Shown here: positions 1 to 8,862 of the stretch, piece by piece
Layout of the letters: every line of letters begins with the position of its first letter
How positions within the stretch are numbered: the stretch's first letter is position 1
Notes under the pieces: generated by a model
Told to the model about the DNA's origin: nothing
Databases searched by the model: none
What the model saw: the letters and a program-made list of their open reading frames with translations, nothing else
Position numbers and translations under genes: made by a program
Assembly (NCBI RefSeq): GCF_007097265.1
Contig: NZ_VJZP01000007.1
Location: forward strand, 85,221-149,220
Direction: 5' to 3'
Length of the DNA stretch: 64,000 nucleotides
Source: Flavobacterium gawalongense
GTDB lineage: Bacteria > Bacteroidota > Bacteroidia > Flavobacteriales > Flavobacteriaceae

Positions 1-36
1 TGCAAGCACTAAGAGGGTTTTTAATTTTTTGGGCAT
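1..36 (-). CDS. N-terminus of a truncated secreted or membrane protein
   Basis: An ATG on the minus strand at 36 opens a frame that leaves the window at its left edge. The twelve visible codons read MPKKLKTLLVLA, two to three lysines followed by a hydrophobic run, which is how a signal peptide or first membrane segment begins. Nothing more can be said about function. It has the same orientation as arsC, with about 100 nt between them. Confidence 0.45.
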   Translation of the reverse strand, partial: MPKKLKTLLVLA

Positions 37-132
37 TTTTGTAGTTTTAGTTATGCTTTTTAGATTATAAAAATTAAGTTTGGTTTAATGAGGGAATCAT
101 AAAAAACTGTTAATTTAATTTTTATAATTTAA

Positions 133-474
133 TTAGATAAAATCTTTCACATGATCTAATTCTCTTCCTATTATTGCTTTGTTTCCTTTGATAACAATAG
201 GTCTTTCAATTAGAATGGGATAAGTAACCATGGCTTGAATAATTTCGTCATTGGTCATTGGTTTATTTTTGAAATTTTCTATCCAAATTTTCTCTTTTTG
301 ACGCACTAATGCAAGAGGTTCAAAATTTAGTTTTTGAATAAGAGTTTTCAATTCATCAAATGTGGGAACGTTGTCAAGATAATTAATGACTTCAACCTCT
401 TTTTCTGATTCTTTTATAAAAGCCAGGCAGTTTCTTGATTTTCCGCAACGCGGATTGTGGTATATTTGTATCAT
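133..474 (-). CDS. arsC: Arsenate reductase, ArsC/Spx-like thioredoxin fold
   Basis: A 113-residue cytoplasmic protein of the ArsC family, which reduces arsenate to arsenite with glutathione/glutaredoxin or a similar thiol. The N-terminal active-site loop HNPRCGKSR places the catalytic cysteine at residue 10. The conserved arginines that hold the arsenate thiolate in the enterobacterial enzyme have counterparts at about 58, 91 (in LIERPIV) and 104. Length fits the family (110-140). No arsR, arsB or acr3 is adjacent, so this is probably the stand-alone form common in Bacteroidota, which may act as a general thiol oxidoreductase. The gene is divergent from the CPBP protease gene. Confidence 0.88.
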   Translation of the reverse strand: MIQIYHNPRCGKSRNCLAFIKESEKEVEVINYLDNVPTFDELKTLIQKLNFEPLALVRQKEKIWIENFKNKPMTNDEIIQAMVTYPILIERPIVIKGNKAIIGRELDHVKDFI

Positions 475-512
475 CTATAATTTTTTTGCGAAGTAAAGTA
501 ATTTGAAATAAA

Positions 513-543
513 AATCTTATTTTGGTGTAATAAAAATAAGATT
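513..543. promoter_or_regulatory. Inverted repeat in the arsC/CPBP divergent region
   Basis: Two 11-nt arms (513-523 and 533-543) are perfect inverted complements around a 9-nt spacer. The site lies between two divergently oriented starts (474 minus, 582 plus), so it is not a simple 3'-end terminator. It could be an operator or a leader hairpin of the protease mRNA. Only the symmetry is seen; function is a guess. Confidence 0.3.
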
Positions 544-581
544 CGTTAAACTTATTTAAATCATAATTAAACAAAAAGTAT

Positions 582-1529
582 ATGTTCATAGAACAAGGGA
601 TAAAGTCTGAGAATAAGTTTTGGAAGTACATTGTAGGCTCAGTAATAATTATTTTTGCTTCTCTTTTAGGTCAGGTACCTTTACTAATAGCTTTGTTTTA
701 TGAAATATTTGTAAATGGAAAAAAATATCCCTCTTCTAATGAAGATGTTATGACATTTTTTGAGCCTAACATGACATTGTTTTTGATATTGATTTCATTC
801 GTTTTTGCGATGCTAGGAATTTTCTTTGTTATCAAATATTTGCATAATCAAACGATGCTTTCGATAACGACATCCAGATTGAAAATGGATTGGAGCAGAG
901 TATTTTTTTCGTTTTCTGTTTGGTCAATTTTTACAATTGTTTCAACAGTATTGTTTTATTTTTCAAATCCAGATGATTTTATAATCAATTTTAAACCCAT
1001 TCCATTTGCAATTTTAGCTTTAATAGGAACATTATTAATACCCATTCAAACCAGTACTGAAGAATATATTTTTCGAGGTTATTTGATGCAGGGTTTTGCT
1101 AATCTCGCTAAGAATAAATGGTTTCCTTTAATTATGACTTCTATTATTTTTGGCGCTATGCACATTTCAAATCCAGAAGTTTCTAAAATTGGGAATGTTA
1201 TTTTTGTGTACTACATAGGAACTGGATTATTATTAGGAATAATTACTTTGATGGATGAAGGAATGGAATTAGCGTTGGGCTTTCATGCTGCAAATAATTT
1301 AGTTAGTGCTTTATTAATTACTTCTGATTGGTCAGCGTTTCAGACACATTCTATTTTTAAAGATGTTTCTGAGCCATCAGCAGGTTTAGATGTTATATTG
1401 CCCGTTATTATTATTTACCCAATACTTTTATTTATCTTTAGTAAAAAATACAAATGGACAAACTGGAAAGAAAAATTAACAGGGAAAATTGAAGAACCAA
1501 CGCCTTATAATCATTTAAAATCAATATAA
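582..1529 (+). CDS. CPBP family intramembrane glutamic endopeptidase
   Basis: A 315-residue polytopic membrane protein with about eight hydrophobic segments. The Abi/CPBP (Rce1-like) signature is complete: EExxxR at 160-165, the FGAMH motif ending in His194, and HAxxN at 235-239. These residues form the active site of Rce1-type intramembrane proteases. The Bacteroidota members are usually of unknown substrate. The next gene, menE, starts 5 nt after the stop codon, so the two are probably co-transcribed although no functional link is obvious. The C-terminal 30 residues are hydrophilic and probably cytoplasmic. Confidence 0.85.
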   Translation: MFIEQGIKSENKFWKYIVGSVIIIFASLLGQVPLLIALFYEIFVNGKKYPSSNEDVMTFFEPNMTLFLILISFVFAMLGIFFVIKYLHNQTMLSITTSRLKMDWSRVFFSFSVWSIFTIVSTVLFYFSNPDDFIINFKPIPFAILALIGTLLIPIQTSTEEYIFRGYLMQGFANLAKNKWFPLIMTSIIFGAMHISNPEVSKIGNVIFVYYIGTGLLLGIITLMDEGMELALGFHAANNLVSALLITSDWSAFQTHSIFKDVSEPSAGLDVILPVIIIYPILLFIFSKKYKWTNWKEKLTGKIEEPTPYNHLKSI

Positions 1530-1534
1530 TCACC

Positions 1535-2581
1535 ATGGATAAAATCACTTACAAAAACGTGAATAATCATTTTAAGCTAAATGGATTTCATCTGAATCGA
1601 AAAGATTTATGTAGAGTAGCTTACAGTTTTATAAAAGAAGGTGAGGAGCACGAAAAATCTGTTGGGGATTTTATACTCGATTGGTTTGATAAAAAAAGCT
1701 ATATCGAATTAAACACATCAGGAACTACAGGCAGTCCGAAAATTATTCAAATGGATAAACAAGCCATGATAAATTCGGCTTTAGCTACAGGCGATTTTTT
1801 TGATTTACGTCCTGGAGATAAAGCATTACATTGTTTGCCAACTAAATATATTGCTGGAAAAATGATGTTTGTCAGAGGCTTTATTTTGGGTCTTGATATG
1901 GATTTTGTAGCACCAAGTTCGCATCCCATGTTGCATAATGATACTAAATATGATTTTGTTGCGATGGTACCTTTGCAAGCACAGAATTCGTTGAAGGAAT
2001 TAAAAAACGTAAAAAAAATGATTGTTGGTGGTGCTAAAATGAGCAAATCACTTGAAAACAGTCTTTCTAAATTGAGTACTAAAGGATATGAAACGTATGG
2101 TATGACAGAAACCATCACCCATATTGCTGCCAAGAAAATAGGAGGAAAGGCATTCTCTGTTTTGCCTAACATAAAAATTTCGCATGACGATAGAAATTGC
2201 CTGGTGATTGATGCACCAAAAATTTCTGAAGAAAAAATAGTAACCAATGATTTGGTTGACTTGATAAATGAAAATGAATTTATTTTTTTAGGTCGTATTG
2301 ATAATGTGATAAATAGCGGAGGAATTAAACTGATTCCAGAACAAATTGAAGAAAAACTATCAAATAAAATTCATTCAAGATTTTTTGTGACTGGAATTCA
2401 GGATGCTACTTTAGGCGAAAAATTAGCTTTAATTATCGAAGGTGAAAAACAACTTTTGGACGAAACTATTTTTGATGGTTTAGACAAATATGAAAAACCT
2501 AAAGAAGTATTTTATGTTTCAAAATTTATTGAAACACAAAATGGGAAAATAAAAAGAAAAGAAATTCTGGAGCGTATTTAG
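1535..2581 (+). CDS. menE: O-succinylbenzoate-CoA ligase-like AMP-binding enzyme
   Basis: An adenylate-forming enzyme that by family would activate o-succinylbenzoate as its CoA thioester in menaquinone synthesis. The phosphate-binding loop TSGTTGSPK is at 61-69, the ATP motif YGMTET at 188-193, and the hinge/C-terminal motif GRIDNVINSGGIKLIP at about 262-277. The final lysine motif NGKIKR near 340 supplies the catalytic Lys. At 348 residues it lacks about 100 residues of the usual N-terminal subdomain, as MenE proteins of flavobacteria generally do. No other men genes lie nearby; the gene follows the CPBP gene directly. A generic acyl-CoA synthetase cannot be excluded. Confidence 0.78.
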   Translation: MDKITYKNVNNHFKLNGFHLNRKDLCRVAYSFIKEGEEHEKSVGDFILDWFDKKSYIELNTSGTTGSPKIIQMDKQAMINSALATGDFFDLRPGDKALHCLPTKYIAGKMMFVRGFILGLDMDFVAPSSHPMLHNDTKYDFVAMVPLQAQNSLKELKNVKKMIVGGAKMSKSLENSLSKLSTKGYETYGMTETITHIAAKKIGGKAFSVLPNIKISHDDRNCLVIDAPKISEEKIVTNDLVDLINENEFIFLGRIDNVINSGGIKLIPEQIEEKLSNKIHSRFFVTGIQDATLGEKLALIIEGEKQLLDETIFDGLDKYEKPKEVFYVSKFIETQNGKIKRKEILERI

Positions 2582-2603
2582 AATATTCTATTTATTTGGA
2601 TAC

Positions 2604-2641
2604 AAAAAAGCATCCCGTTTTCAAAAACAGGATGCTTTTTT
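2604..2641. terminator. Bidirectional Rho-independent terminator between menE and doxX
   Basis: Perfect 12-bp stem (2604-2615 with 2630-2641), A-rich on one side and T-rich on the other, placed between the converging ends of menE and the DoxX gene. It can serve both strands. Confidence 0.85.
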
Positions 2642-2649
2642 AATTTTTA

Positions 2650-3072
2650 TTATTGTTGCATTTTAAAATAGTAATCTGCCGAATGTTTCCCACTTCCATA
2701 AAATAAGAAAAAGACGCAGATTCCAAGTATAAGTATTGCTAACAATAAGTTTTGGGAATGCATTTCTCCCATAAAATTCACAATAATTGCTCCTATCAAT
2801 ATAGGTAATTGCGCTATTATTGCCCATCTGGTAAGTAAACCAAACGCAATCATTATTCCGCCAACCATATGTGCCGGTGCGATGTAATGTATCAGAAACA
2901 TTCCGCCACCAATTTTGTCAATTGGAGATATTAAATCTTGTAAATATTGGATGTTTGTTATAAAAGAAATTCCTTTCATAAACAAAAAGACACCAAGTGC
3001 TATTCGTACCAAATCCAGTGATAAATAAGTATGTGCATTCGCCCACTTATTTAAATTTTTTACGTTGTTCAT
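2650..3072 (-). CDS. DoxX family membrane protein
   Basis: A 140-residue protein with four predicted membrane helices, at roughly 20-40, 65-85, 88-105 and 110-130. The first helix carries the LVRIALGVFLFMKGISFI pattern and the second region the HMVGGIMIAFGLLTRWA pattern typical of DoxX/DoxD-like proteins. The family is membrane-embedded and of uncertain role; some members are linked to quinone-dependent oxidation or oxidative stress. Transcribed alone, ending at the shared terminator. Confidence 0.82.
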   Translation of the reverse strand: MNNVKNLNKWANAHTYLSLDLVRIALGVFLFMKGISFITNIQYLQDLISPIDKIGGGMFLIHYIAPAHMVGGIMIAFGLLTRWAIIAQLPILIGAIIVNFMGEMHSQNLLLAILILGICVFFLFYGSGKHSADYYFKMQQ

Positions 3073-3201
3073 AATACTAAAGGTTTAAAAATTATACACT
3101 AAGATACTAATTTTTAGTGATATATAAAGTATTCTGTAAAAAAACAAAATATAGGGTTTTTTGCTTTTAAATAACCTTTAAAATGAGATATCAGGATAAC
3201 T

Positions 3202-3801
3202 TTATTTATAAAAATAATAATTAAACTTCAGTCCAAGCGTATTTTCAGCATGGCCATGTGCTACGAAATTTGTTAAATTCAAAGATATATTCAGTTTGTA
3301 TTTAGGAAAATATTTTCCTAAATATATTCCGGAACAAGAACCAAAACGTGTAGGACCATTGAATTCTGAGACAAAACCTAATCCAATTTTTGGGTCTTCG
3401 TCAGAAATTGCATAACCCACTCCGCTTTCAGCCCCTAAACACCAATTTGAATTTAAGTTAAATTGTATATTAGGTTTAATGCAAAATAGACTGAAATTTT
3501 TATATAAAGCTCTTTCTTTTACGGTACTTTCAGGAGGTACATCCGGATGATTTTTTTTGGTAAACCGATAATCATATTCAGCTCTAACTCCAAACTCTGT
3601 TGTCGATGTAATCTTCTCTGCAGCTCTTAGATTGACACCAATTCCAAGTCTATGTGACCGATACATCTGTATATGAACGGGTAATGACAGATTAATTCCC
3701 GATTCTAATACAAATGAATTGTCTTGTTCTTTTTGTGCAAATGCAAACTGAACAATCATAAGCAACATTATACTTATTATAGGATCTAAAATCTTTTTCA
3801 T
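3202..3801 (-). CDS. Predicted outer-membrane beta-barrel protein, unknown function
   Basis: 199 residues beginning with a clear signal peptide (MKKI, then a hydrophobic stretch ending in AFAQ at about residue 22). The mature part alternates polar and aromatic/aliphatic residues with many glycines and ends in NYYFYK, like a small 8-10 strand barrel. Phrases such as GIGVNLRAAEKI and RAEYDYRFTKK resemble porin-like or OmpW-size proteins in Bacteroidota, but I do not recognise a named family. It stands alone between DoxX and the S41 lipoprotein. Confidence 0.6.
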   Translation of the reverse strand: MKKILDPIISIMLLMIVQFAFAQKEQDNSFVLESGINLSLPVHIQMYRSHRLGIGVNLRAAEKITSTTEFGVRAEYDYRFTKKNHPDVPPESTVKERALYKNFSLFCIKPNIQFNLNSNWCLGAESGVGYAISDEDPKIGLGFVSEFNGPTRFGSCSGIYLGKYFPKYKLNISLNLTNFVAHGHAENTLGLKFNYYFYK

Positions 3802-4119
3802 TTTTTCTTGGAATTAAAATTTAACTTTTAGTAAAAAATTTTATTTTAAAAAAAAAATGATGATAAATGATAAGTTGCAATTTGGGGTATTACATTTACC
3901 AAATAATAATCAAAGATACAAAGAACAATTTTTGAGAGTGCTATTAATCAGCTTTTTATGAAATGTTTAGTTGTTGTTGTTGATTAAATTAATTTTCTTT
4001 TCAATACACAAGAAGTTAGCCACTTCAATTCTTCTTTTTAAGTGAGGAATGTTTATTGCTTAAAGCGTTTTTCTAACAGCATAATAAATAAAATAATAGC
4101 TGTTAAATTTTTTATTAAG
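3802..4119. other. 318-nt intergenic region
   Basis: Very AT-rich. On the minus strand TATCTTTG (3918-3911) matches the Bacteroidota -7 box TAnnTTTG and could drive the beta-barrel gene with a leader of about 100 nt, but I find no good -33 TTG at the right distance. Nothing else coding or structured is apparent. Confidence 0.35.
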
Positions 4120-5703
4120 TTATTTTGTTTTAGAAATTTCTGAAATATTTGATTTTACATCATTAAGAATCCAATTCATTTCAGGATCATTTTCTTTTAT
4201 TCGGTCTTCAAGTGTAGGAATTATTTCGATGTCAGGAAATATGCCACGACCTTCTGGTGCTGTTTTGAAGTGAGGAGCAATAAACATTAATCCAATGCGA
4301 ATTTTTATATCAGTATTTGGCAATTTTACACGAGGCATAAATCCGGCAATAGTCCCATTATAGGCTCCGCCAGTTTCTTCACCCACAAAAAATGCTCTTT
4401 TTGAACCTTTTAAATTGGAAGAAATAATACTTGAAGCCGAAAAACTACCACCATTGATAAGAACATAAACTTTTCCTTTGAAAACATTTTTACTCACTTT
4501 GTGAGGTTTTGTTTGTGTTGCATAATAATTTTTCCCGTTTTTGTTTTTATGAACAGTCAATAATAAATAGCTATACATTAGCGGAGAAAAAATCGTTTTT
4601 AATGCTTTAACACCAAAAGAACCACCATGAAAATAGGCTCCTTTAAATAAGCTGGATTTTGAAACTACTTCAGATTTGTCCAAAAATACAAAAGTGGAGT
4701 CTGCTAAATAAGAGTACAAATCGGCAATTTCATTTAATCTTCCTCCTCCATTATTTCTCAAATCGAGAACAAGTGTTTTCGACTGATACGTTGCAATTTT
4801 ACTAAAGCTTTCTTTGTAAAAAGTTTTAGAATCTCCAATTTTGAAACTTCTAATTTTCATTAGGGCAACACTACTGTCTTTTTCTAAAAAGTGAAGGTTT
4901 CGATTATAATTTTTTTCAACGGAATAATAGCCATGAACTCTTTTCTTTTTTCTATTTGCTTTCGATTTTGTGTTATCAATAACAGCTAGTTTTTTTCGAT
5001 TTTTTTTGAGATGTTTCCCAATAGTATCTTCTGCTTTTCTTCTGATTGTAATCGTTTTTATACTATCATTAAATTTGAAATTAAATTTTATACTATCCTT
5101 AATTCCATTTTCATTAGTGAAAAATGTAGAAAAACGTTTGCCTGAAAAATGGGTTTTGAAAGTAGTATTATAACCGTCAGAGCTATAAAATTTGTTGTAC
5201 TGCTTAATTAAATTGATTGGTTTTGTTCCATTTACAGCAACAACTTCGGTTCCTGTTTTGATGGTTTTGTCATAAGACTTGTTTTTTACGACATACAATT
5301 TTCCATCGAAAAGTTCAAAATCAAATTGTGAAAAAGGGCCTGTTCCTCTTTTAAGAAGTGCTTTGGTTTCCTTTTTTGTCATTAATTTGGTAGGAGGATA
5401 AACGGTTATATGCCCTTGACGAACAGCAGCAACCGCAGGACTTATTTTTTTATAAAACTCAAAACGAGTCATTGGTTTTGTAATAGTCGATTTTAGACTA
5501 TCGAATTTGTAATCTAAATCTTTCTTATTGATGTACCAATATAAATTAGGATGTAAATCACGCAATTTTCTATAGGTAAAATCAACATCCGATTTTAATT
5601 TCTCTTCAGCCATCAAATCATTCAAATGCTTGTTGTGTCTTTTTATGGAAGTACATTGAACAAAGAACAATAATGTAAAGCCGAATAGAACTATTTTTCT
5701 CAT
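4120..5703 (-). CDS. S41 family peptidase, predicted lipoprotein
   Basis: 527 residues. The start has a lipoprotein signal with Cys17 in FFVQC, so the protein is probably anchored in the periplasm or outer membrane. The tail-specific protease (S41) core is in the C-terminal half: LVLDLRNNGGG at 311-321, the catalytic loop GGSFSASS at 418-425 with Ser422 the likely nucleophile, and GEETGG at 441-446. A PDZ-like segment sits near 125-165. A lysine/arginine-rich stretch at about 221-256 looks like a lineage-specific insertion. Substrate unknown. It differs from the Prc-type S41 protein at 17-19 kb, so the window has two S41 proteases. Confidence 0.82.
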   Translation of the reverse strand: MRKIVLFGFTLLFFVQCTSIKRHNKHLNDLMAEEKLKSDVDFTYRKLRDLHPNLYWYINKKDLDYKFDSLKSTITKPMTRFEFYKKISPAVAAVRQGHITVYPPTKLMTKKETKALLKRGTGPFSQFDFELFDGKLYVVKNKSYDKTIKTGTEVVAVNGTKPINLIKQYNKFYSSDGYNTTFKTHFSGKRFSTFFTNENGIKDSIKFNFKFNDSIKTITIRRKAEDTIGKHLKKNRKKLAVIDNTKSKANRKKKRVHGYYSVEKNYNRNLHFLEKDSSVALMKIRSFKIGDSKTFYKESFSKIATYQSKTLVLDLRNNGGGRLNEIADLYSYLADSTFVFLDKSEVVSKSSLFKGAYFHGGSFGVKALKTIFSPLMYSYLLLTVHKNKNGKNYYATQTKPHKVSKNVFKGKVYVLINGGSFSASSIISSNLKGSKRAFFVGEETGGAYNGTIAGFMPRVKLPNTDIKIRIGLMFIAPHFKTAPEGRGIFPDIEIIPTLEDRIKENDPEMNWILNDVKSNISEISKTK

Positions 5704-5774
5704 ATTTTAACTACGTAAGTTTTTCATGAACACTAATGACTGTGATCTAAATTTAGAAATTTGCTGTCTGGAAT

Positions 5775-7403
5775 CTAGACCTGAATAACACCTAAATTAA
5801 ATTTCTTTTCAATAGGGGAATGGTTTGCCGCTTCAATACCCATGGAAATCCAAGTTCTGGTTTCTAAAGGATCAATTATGGCATCAGTCCATAATCTGGA
5901 GGCCGCATAATAGGGTGAAACTTGTTCGTCATATCGAGCTTTTATTTTGTCAAAAAGCTCCTTTTCTTTAGTTTCATCTACCACTTCTCCTTTTGCTTTA
6001 AGCGAAGAAGCTTCAATTTGTGCCAATACTTTAGCTGCTTGCGTTCCGCCCATCACGGCTAATTCTGCACTCGGCCAGGCAAAAATTAACCTTGGGTCAT
6101 ACGCTTTGCCACACATGGCATAATTTCCGGCACCATACGAATTCCCTACAATTACCGTGAATTTTGGAACAACTGAATTACTGACTGCGTTCACCATTTT
6201 GGCGCCATCTTTTATAATTCCGCCATGTTCTGATTTAGATCCGACCATAAAACCGGTAACATCTTGAACGAATACCAAAGGAATTTTTTTCTGGTTACAA
6301 TTAGCGATAAAACGGGTGGCTTTATCCGCACTATCCGAATAAATTACGCCACCAAACTGCATTTCGCCGTTCTTTGTTTTTACCACTTTTCGTTGGTTGG
6401 CAACAATTCCCACAGCCCAACCGTCAATTCTGGCATAACCAGTGATAATGGTTTGGCCGTATCCTTCTTTATACGCTTCAAACTCGGAGTTATCAACTAA
6501 GCGATTGATGATTTCCATCATGTCATATTGTTCATTACGAGCTTTTGGCAAAATGCCATAGATTTCATTTTCGTCTAAAGCTGGTTTTTCGGCTTTAATT
6601 CGACTGTAACCCGCTTTATCAAAATCACCTATTTTGTCCACTATGTTTTTTATTTTGTCTAATGCGTCTTTGTCGTCTTTGGCTTTGTAATCCGTCACAC
6701 CCGAAATTTCACAATGTGTTGTTGCTCCGCCCAATGTTTCGTTATCGATGCTTTCGCCAATGGCAGCTTTGACTAAATAACTTCCCGCGAGGAAAATACT
6801 TCCCGTTTTTTCGACAATTAAAGCTTCATCGCTCATAATTGGCAAATAGGCACCGCCAGCAACACAACTTCCCATAACGGCAGCGATTTGGGTAATTCCC
6901 ATGCTGCTCATTTGAGCATTATTTCTAAAAATCCGACCAAAATGTTCTTTGTCCGGGAAAATTTCATCTTGCAAAGGCAAATAAACGCCTGCACTATCTA
7001 CTAAATAAATGATTGGCAACCGATTTTCCATCGCAATTTCCTGTGCGCGTAAATTTTTCTTAGCAGTAATAGGAAACCAGGCGCCTGCTTTCACGGTAGC
7101 ATCATTGGCGACAATAATACATTGCTTTCCCTGGATATAACCTATTTTAACCACAACGCCACCCGAAGGGCAACCGCCGTGTTCCGCATACATTCCTTCA
7201 CCAACAAAGGCTCCAATTTCTATGCTTTTAGCTTTGGCGTCAAGCAAATAATCGATACGCTCTCTAGCGGTCATTTTGCCTTCACCATGTAATTTTTGGA
7301 TGCGTTTTTCACCGCCACCCAATTTAACCAAGCTTAATTTTTGTCGCAATGCCGAAAGTAAAAGTTTATTGTGGTCTTCGTTTTTGTTGAAGTTCAAATC
7401 CAT
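5775..7403 (-). CDS. Acyl-CoA carboxylase carboxyltransferase (methylcrotonyl-CoA type)
   Basis: 542 residues, the standard length of the beta subunit of biotin-dependent acyl-CoA carboxylases. It transfers carboxyl from carboxybiotin to an acyl-CoA. Both crotonase-like halves are visible: the N half with GGCPSGGVVVKIGYI and DSAGVYLPLQDEIFPDKEHFGRIF, and the C half with FGGVIYSDSADKATRFI and GNYAMCGKAYDPRLIFAWP. The last motif is characteristic of methylcrotonyl-CoA carboxylase beta rather than the propionyl or acetyl enzymes, which points to leucine degradation. No biotin carboxylase/BCCP alpha subunit is adjacent. Substrate assignment is inference. Confidence 0.85.
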   Translation of the reverse strand: MDLNFNKNEDHNKLLLSALRQKLSLVKLGGGEKRIQKLHGEGKMTARERIDYLLDAKAKSIEIGAFVGEGMYAEHGGCPSGGVVVKIGYIQGKQCIIVANDATVKAGAWFPITAKKNLRAQEIAMENRLPIIYLVDSAGVYLPLQDEIFPDKEHFGRIFRNNAQMSSMGITQIAAVMGSCVAGGAYLPIMSDEALIVEKTGSIFLAGSYLVKAAIGESIDNETLGGATTHCEISGVTDYKAKDDKDALDKIKNIVDKIGDFDKAGYSRIKAEKPALDENEIYGILPKARNEQYDMMEIINRLVDNSEFEAYKEGYGQTIITGYARIDGWAVGIVANQRKVVKTKNGEMQFGGVIYSDSADKATRFIANCNQKKIPLVFVQDVTGFMVGSKSEHGGIIKDGAKMVNAVSNSVVPKFTVIVGNSYGAGNYAMCGKAYDPRLIFAWPSAELAVMGGTQAAKVLAQIEASSLKAKGEVVDETKEKELFDKIKARYDEQVSPYYAASRLWTDAIIDPLETRTWISMGIEAANHSPIEKKFNLGVIQV

Positions 7404-7516
7404 GATGAAAGAATATTAAAAAATAGTTTGCGCTAAAATACAAAATCCAACGAAATAAAATTTTATTATTTTAATTGGTTTAGAAAGAAAATCGGACCTA
7501 TGTTTGGTATTAAAAC

Positions 7517-7546
7517 AAAAAAACAGAAGCTAACTCCTGTTTTTTT
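7517..7546 (-). terminator. Terminator of lpxD
   Basis: A 10-bp perfect stem (7517-7526 with 7537-7546), A-run then T-run, just downstream of the lpxD stop codon on the minus strand. Confidence 0.8.
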
Positions 7547-7568
7547 ATGAATTTAATAAAAAAAGTAA

Positions 7569-8570
7569 TTATTTGTTTTTGGATTCATTTACGAGTCTTT
7601 TCAAAATGGCCCATTGTTTTAATGCATCACGAGCTTCAACAGCCGGATAGCCCAACATGGTTTTTCCTGCAGGAATATCTCCCGTAACACCAGAGCCAGC
7701 ACCTACAATAGCACCATCGCCAATAGTTGTGTGGTCTTTTATAGAAGCACTTCCACCAATAATGACACCATTTCCTAAAGTTACTGAACCAGCCAGTCCG
7801 CTATTTCCAGCCATGATACAAAAACGGCCTAATTTACTGTTATGCCCAATTTGGACTAAATTATCAATTTTGCAACCGTCACCTAAAACAGTAGAACTGA
7901 ATTTTCCTCGGTCAATGCAGGTATTGGCACCAATTTCAACATTATTACCTATAATTACATTTCCAATTTGTGGGATTTTCACCAAACCTCTTTCGGGATC
8001 AGGGCGAAAACCAAAACCATCTGCTCCAATTGTAGCATTGGGATGTATAATGCAATCATTGCCTATGTGACAACGCTCTCTGATTACTGTTCCAGACCAA
8101 ATCACGGTATTTTTTCCTATCGTACATTCATCCAGAATAGTAACATTTGGATATATTGTTGTATTATCTCCAAGCACAACTTTAGGTCCTATATAACAGC
8201 CTGCACCAATTCTAACACCATTACAAATAATTACGGTTGGATCTATAACTGCAGTTGGATGAATATCAATATTAAATATTGGGGTTGGAGGTGCAAAAAG
8301 AGCTAATACTTGTGACATGGCTAAATCAGCATTTTTTACTTTAATGAAAGCTCTGTTTTCTCCCGGTTCTATTGAAATATCTTCATTTACAACCGCTACA
8401 CAGGCTTTGGAAGTTGCCCATAATTTTTCGTATTTTTTGTTTCCAATAAACGAAATTTCAGAATCATTGGCTACTTCCAGTTGTTCAGGAGCAGTAATAT
8501 TTTGGGTAGTACTCCCGACAATAACTCCTTTTAAAATTACATTTATTTCTTGGATTGAATAGGATTTCAT
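7569..8570 (-). CDS. lpxD: UDP-3-O-(3-hydroxyacyl)glucosamine N-acyltransferase
   Basis: 333 residues. It catalyses the third step of lipid A synthesis, N-acylation of UDP-3-O-acyl-glucosamine with hydroxyacyl-ACP. The N-terminal uridine-binding domain (about 1-100, with EISFIGNKKYEKL) precedes a left-handed beta-helix of hexapeptide repeats from about 100 to 300 (I-G-x-x-x-x periodicity such as GVRIGAGCYIGPKVVLGDN). The catalytic histidine should be in the NLVQIGHNSKLGR segment near 245. A short C-terminal helix follows. It is not clustered with lpxA/lpxC here, and is followed by its own terminator. The start ATG at 8570 is well placed. Confidence 0.93.
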   Translation of the reverse strand: MKSYSIQEINVILKGVIVGSTTQNITAPEQLEVANDSEISFIGNKKYEKLWATSKACVAVVNEDISIEPGENRAFIKVKNADLAMSQVLALFAPPTPIFNIDIHPTAVIDPTVIICNGVRIGAGCYIGPKVVLGDNTTIYPNVTILDECTIGKNTVIWSGTVIRERCHIGNDCIIHPNATIGADGFGFRPDPERGLVKIPQIGNVIIGNNVEIGANTCIDRGKFSSTVLGDGCKIDNLVQIGHNSKLGRFCIMAGNSGLAGSVTLGNGVIIGGSASIKDHTTIGDGAIVGAGSGVTGDIPAGKTMLGYPAVEARDALKQWAILKRLVNESKNK

Positions 8571-8776
8571 TAAGCGTAGATTGGATTTGGTTTTGTTATA
8601 GTTGTCAAATAAAACAAATTGGGGTTATAATTCCTAATATTTTAGGATGAAGGAATAAAAAGATTAACAAAAAAAGAATTTAGAATGAGTTTGGTTCTTT
8701 CAAATCAATTAATTTTTGGATAGATTTCCAATTTCAGCTTGTTGTTTTTATGTTTGTATTGATTTAGAATTTAAAA

Positions 8777-8815
8777 AGCCCCTCAAGCATTTCGATAAAC
8801 GAATGTAAAGGGGCT
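8777..8815 (-). terminator. Terminator of prfB
   Basis: GC-rich arms AGCCCCT (8777-8783) and AGGGGCT (8809-8815), with a further short inner pairing, followed by a T-run on the minus strand downstream of prfB. Confidence 0.8.
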
Positions 8816-8862
8816 ATTTATTATTTGGGCTTAAGTGCTCACTGATTACTGAACACTGCAAA

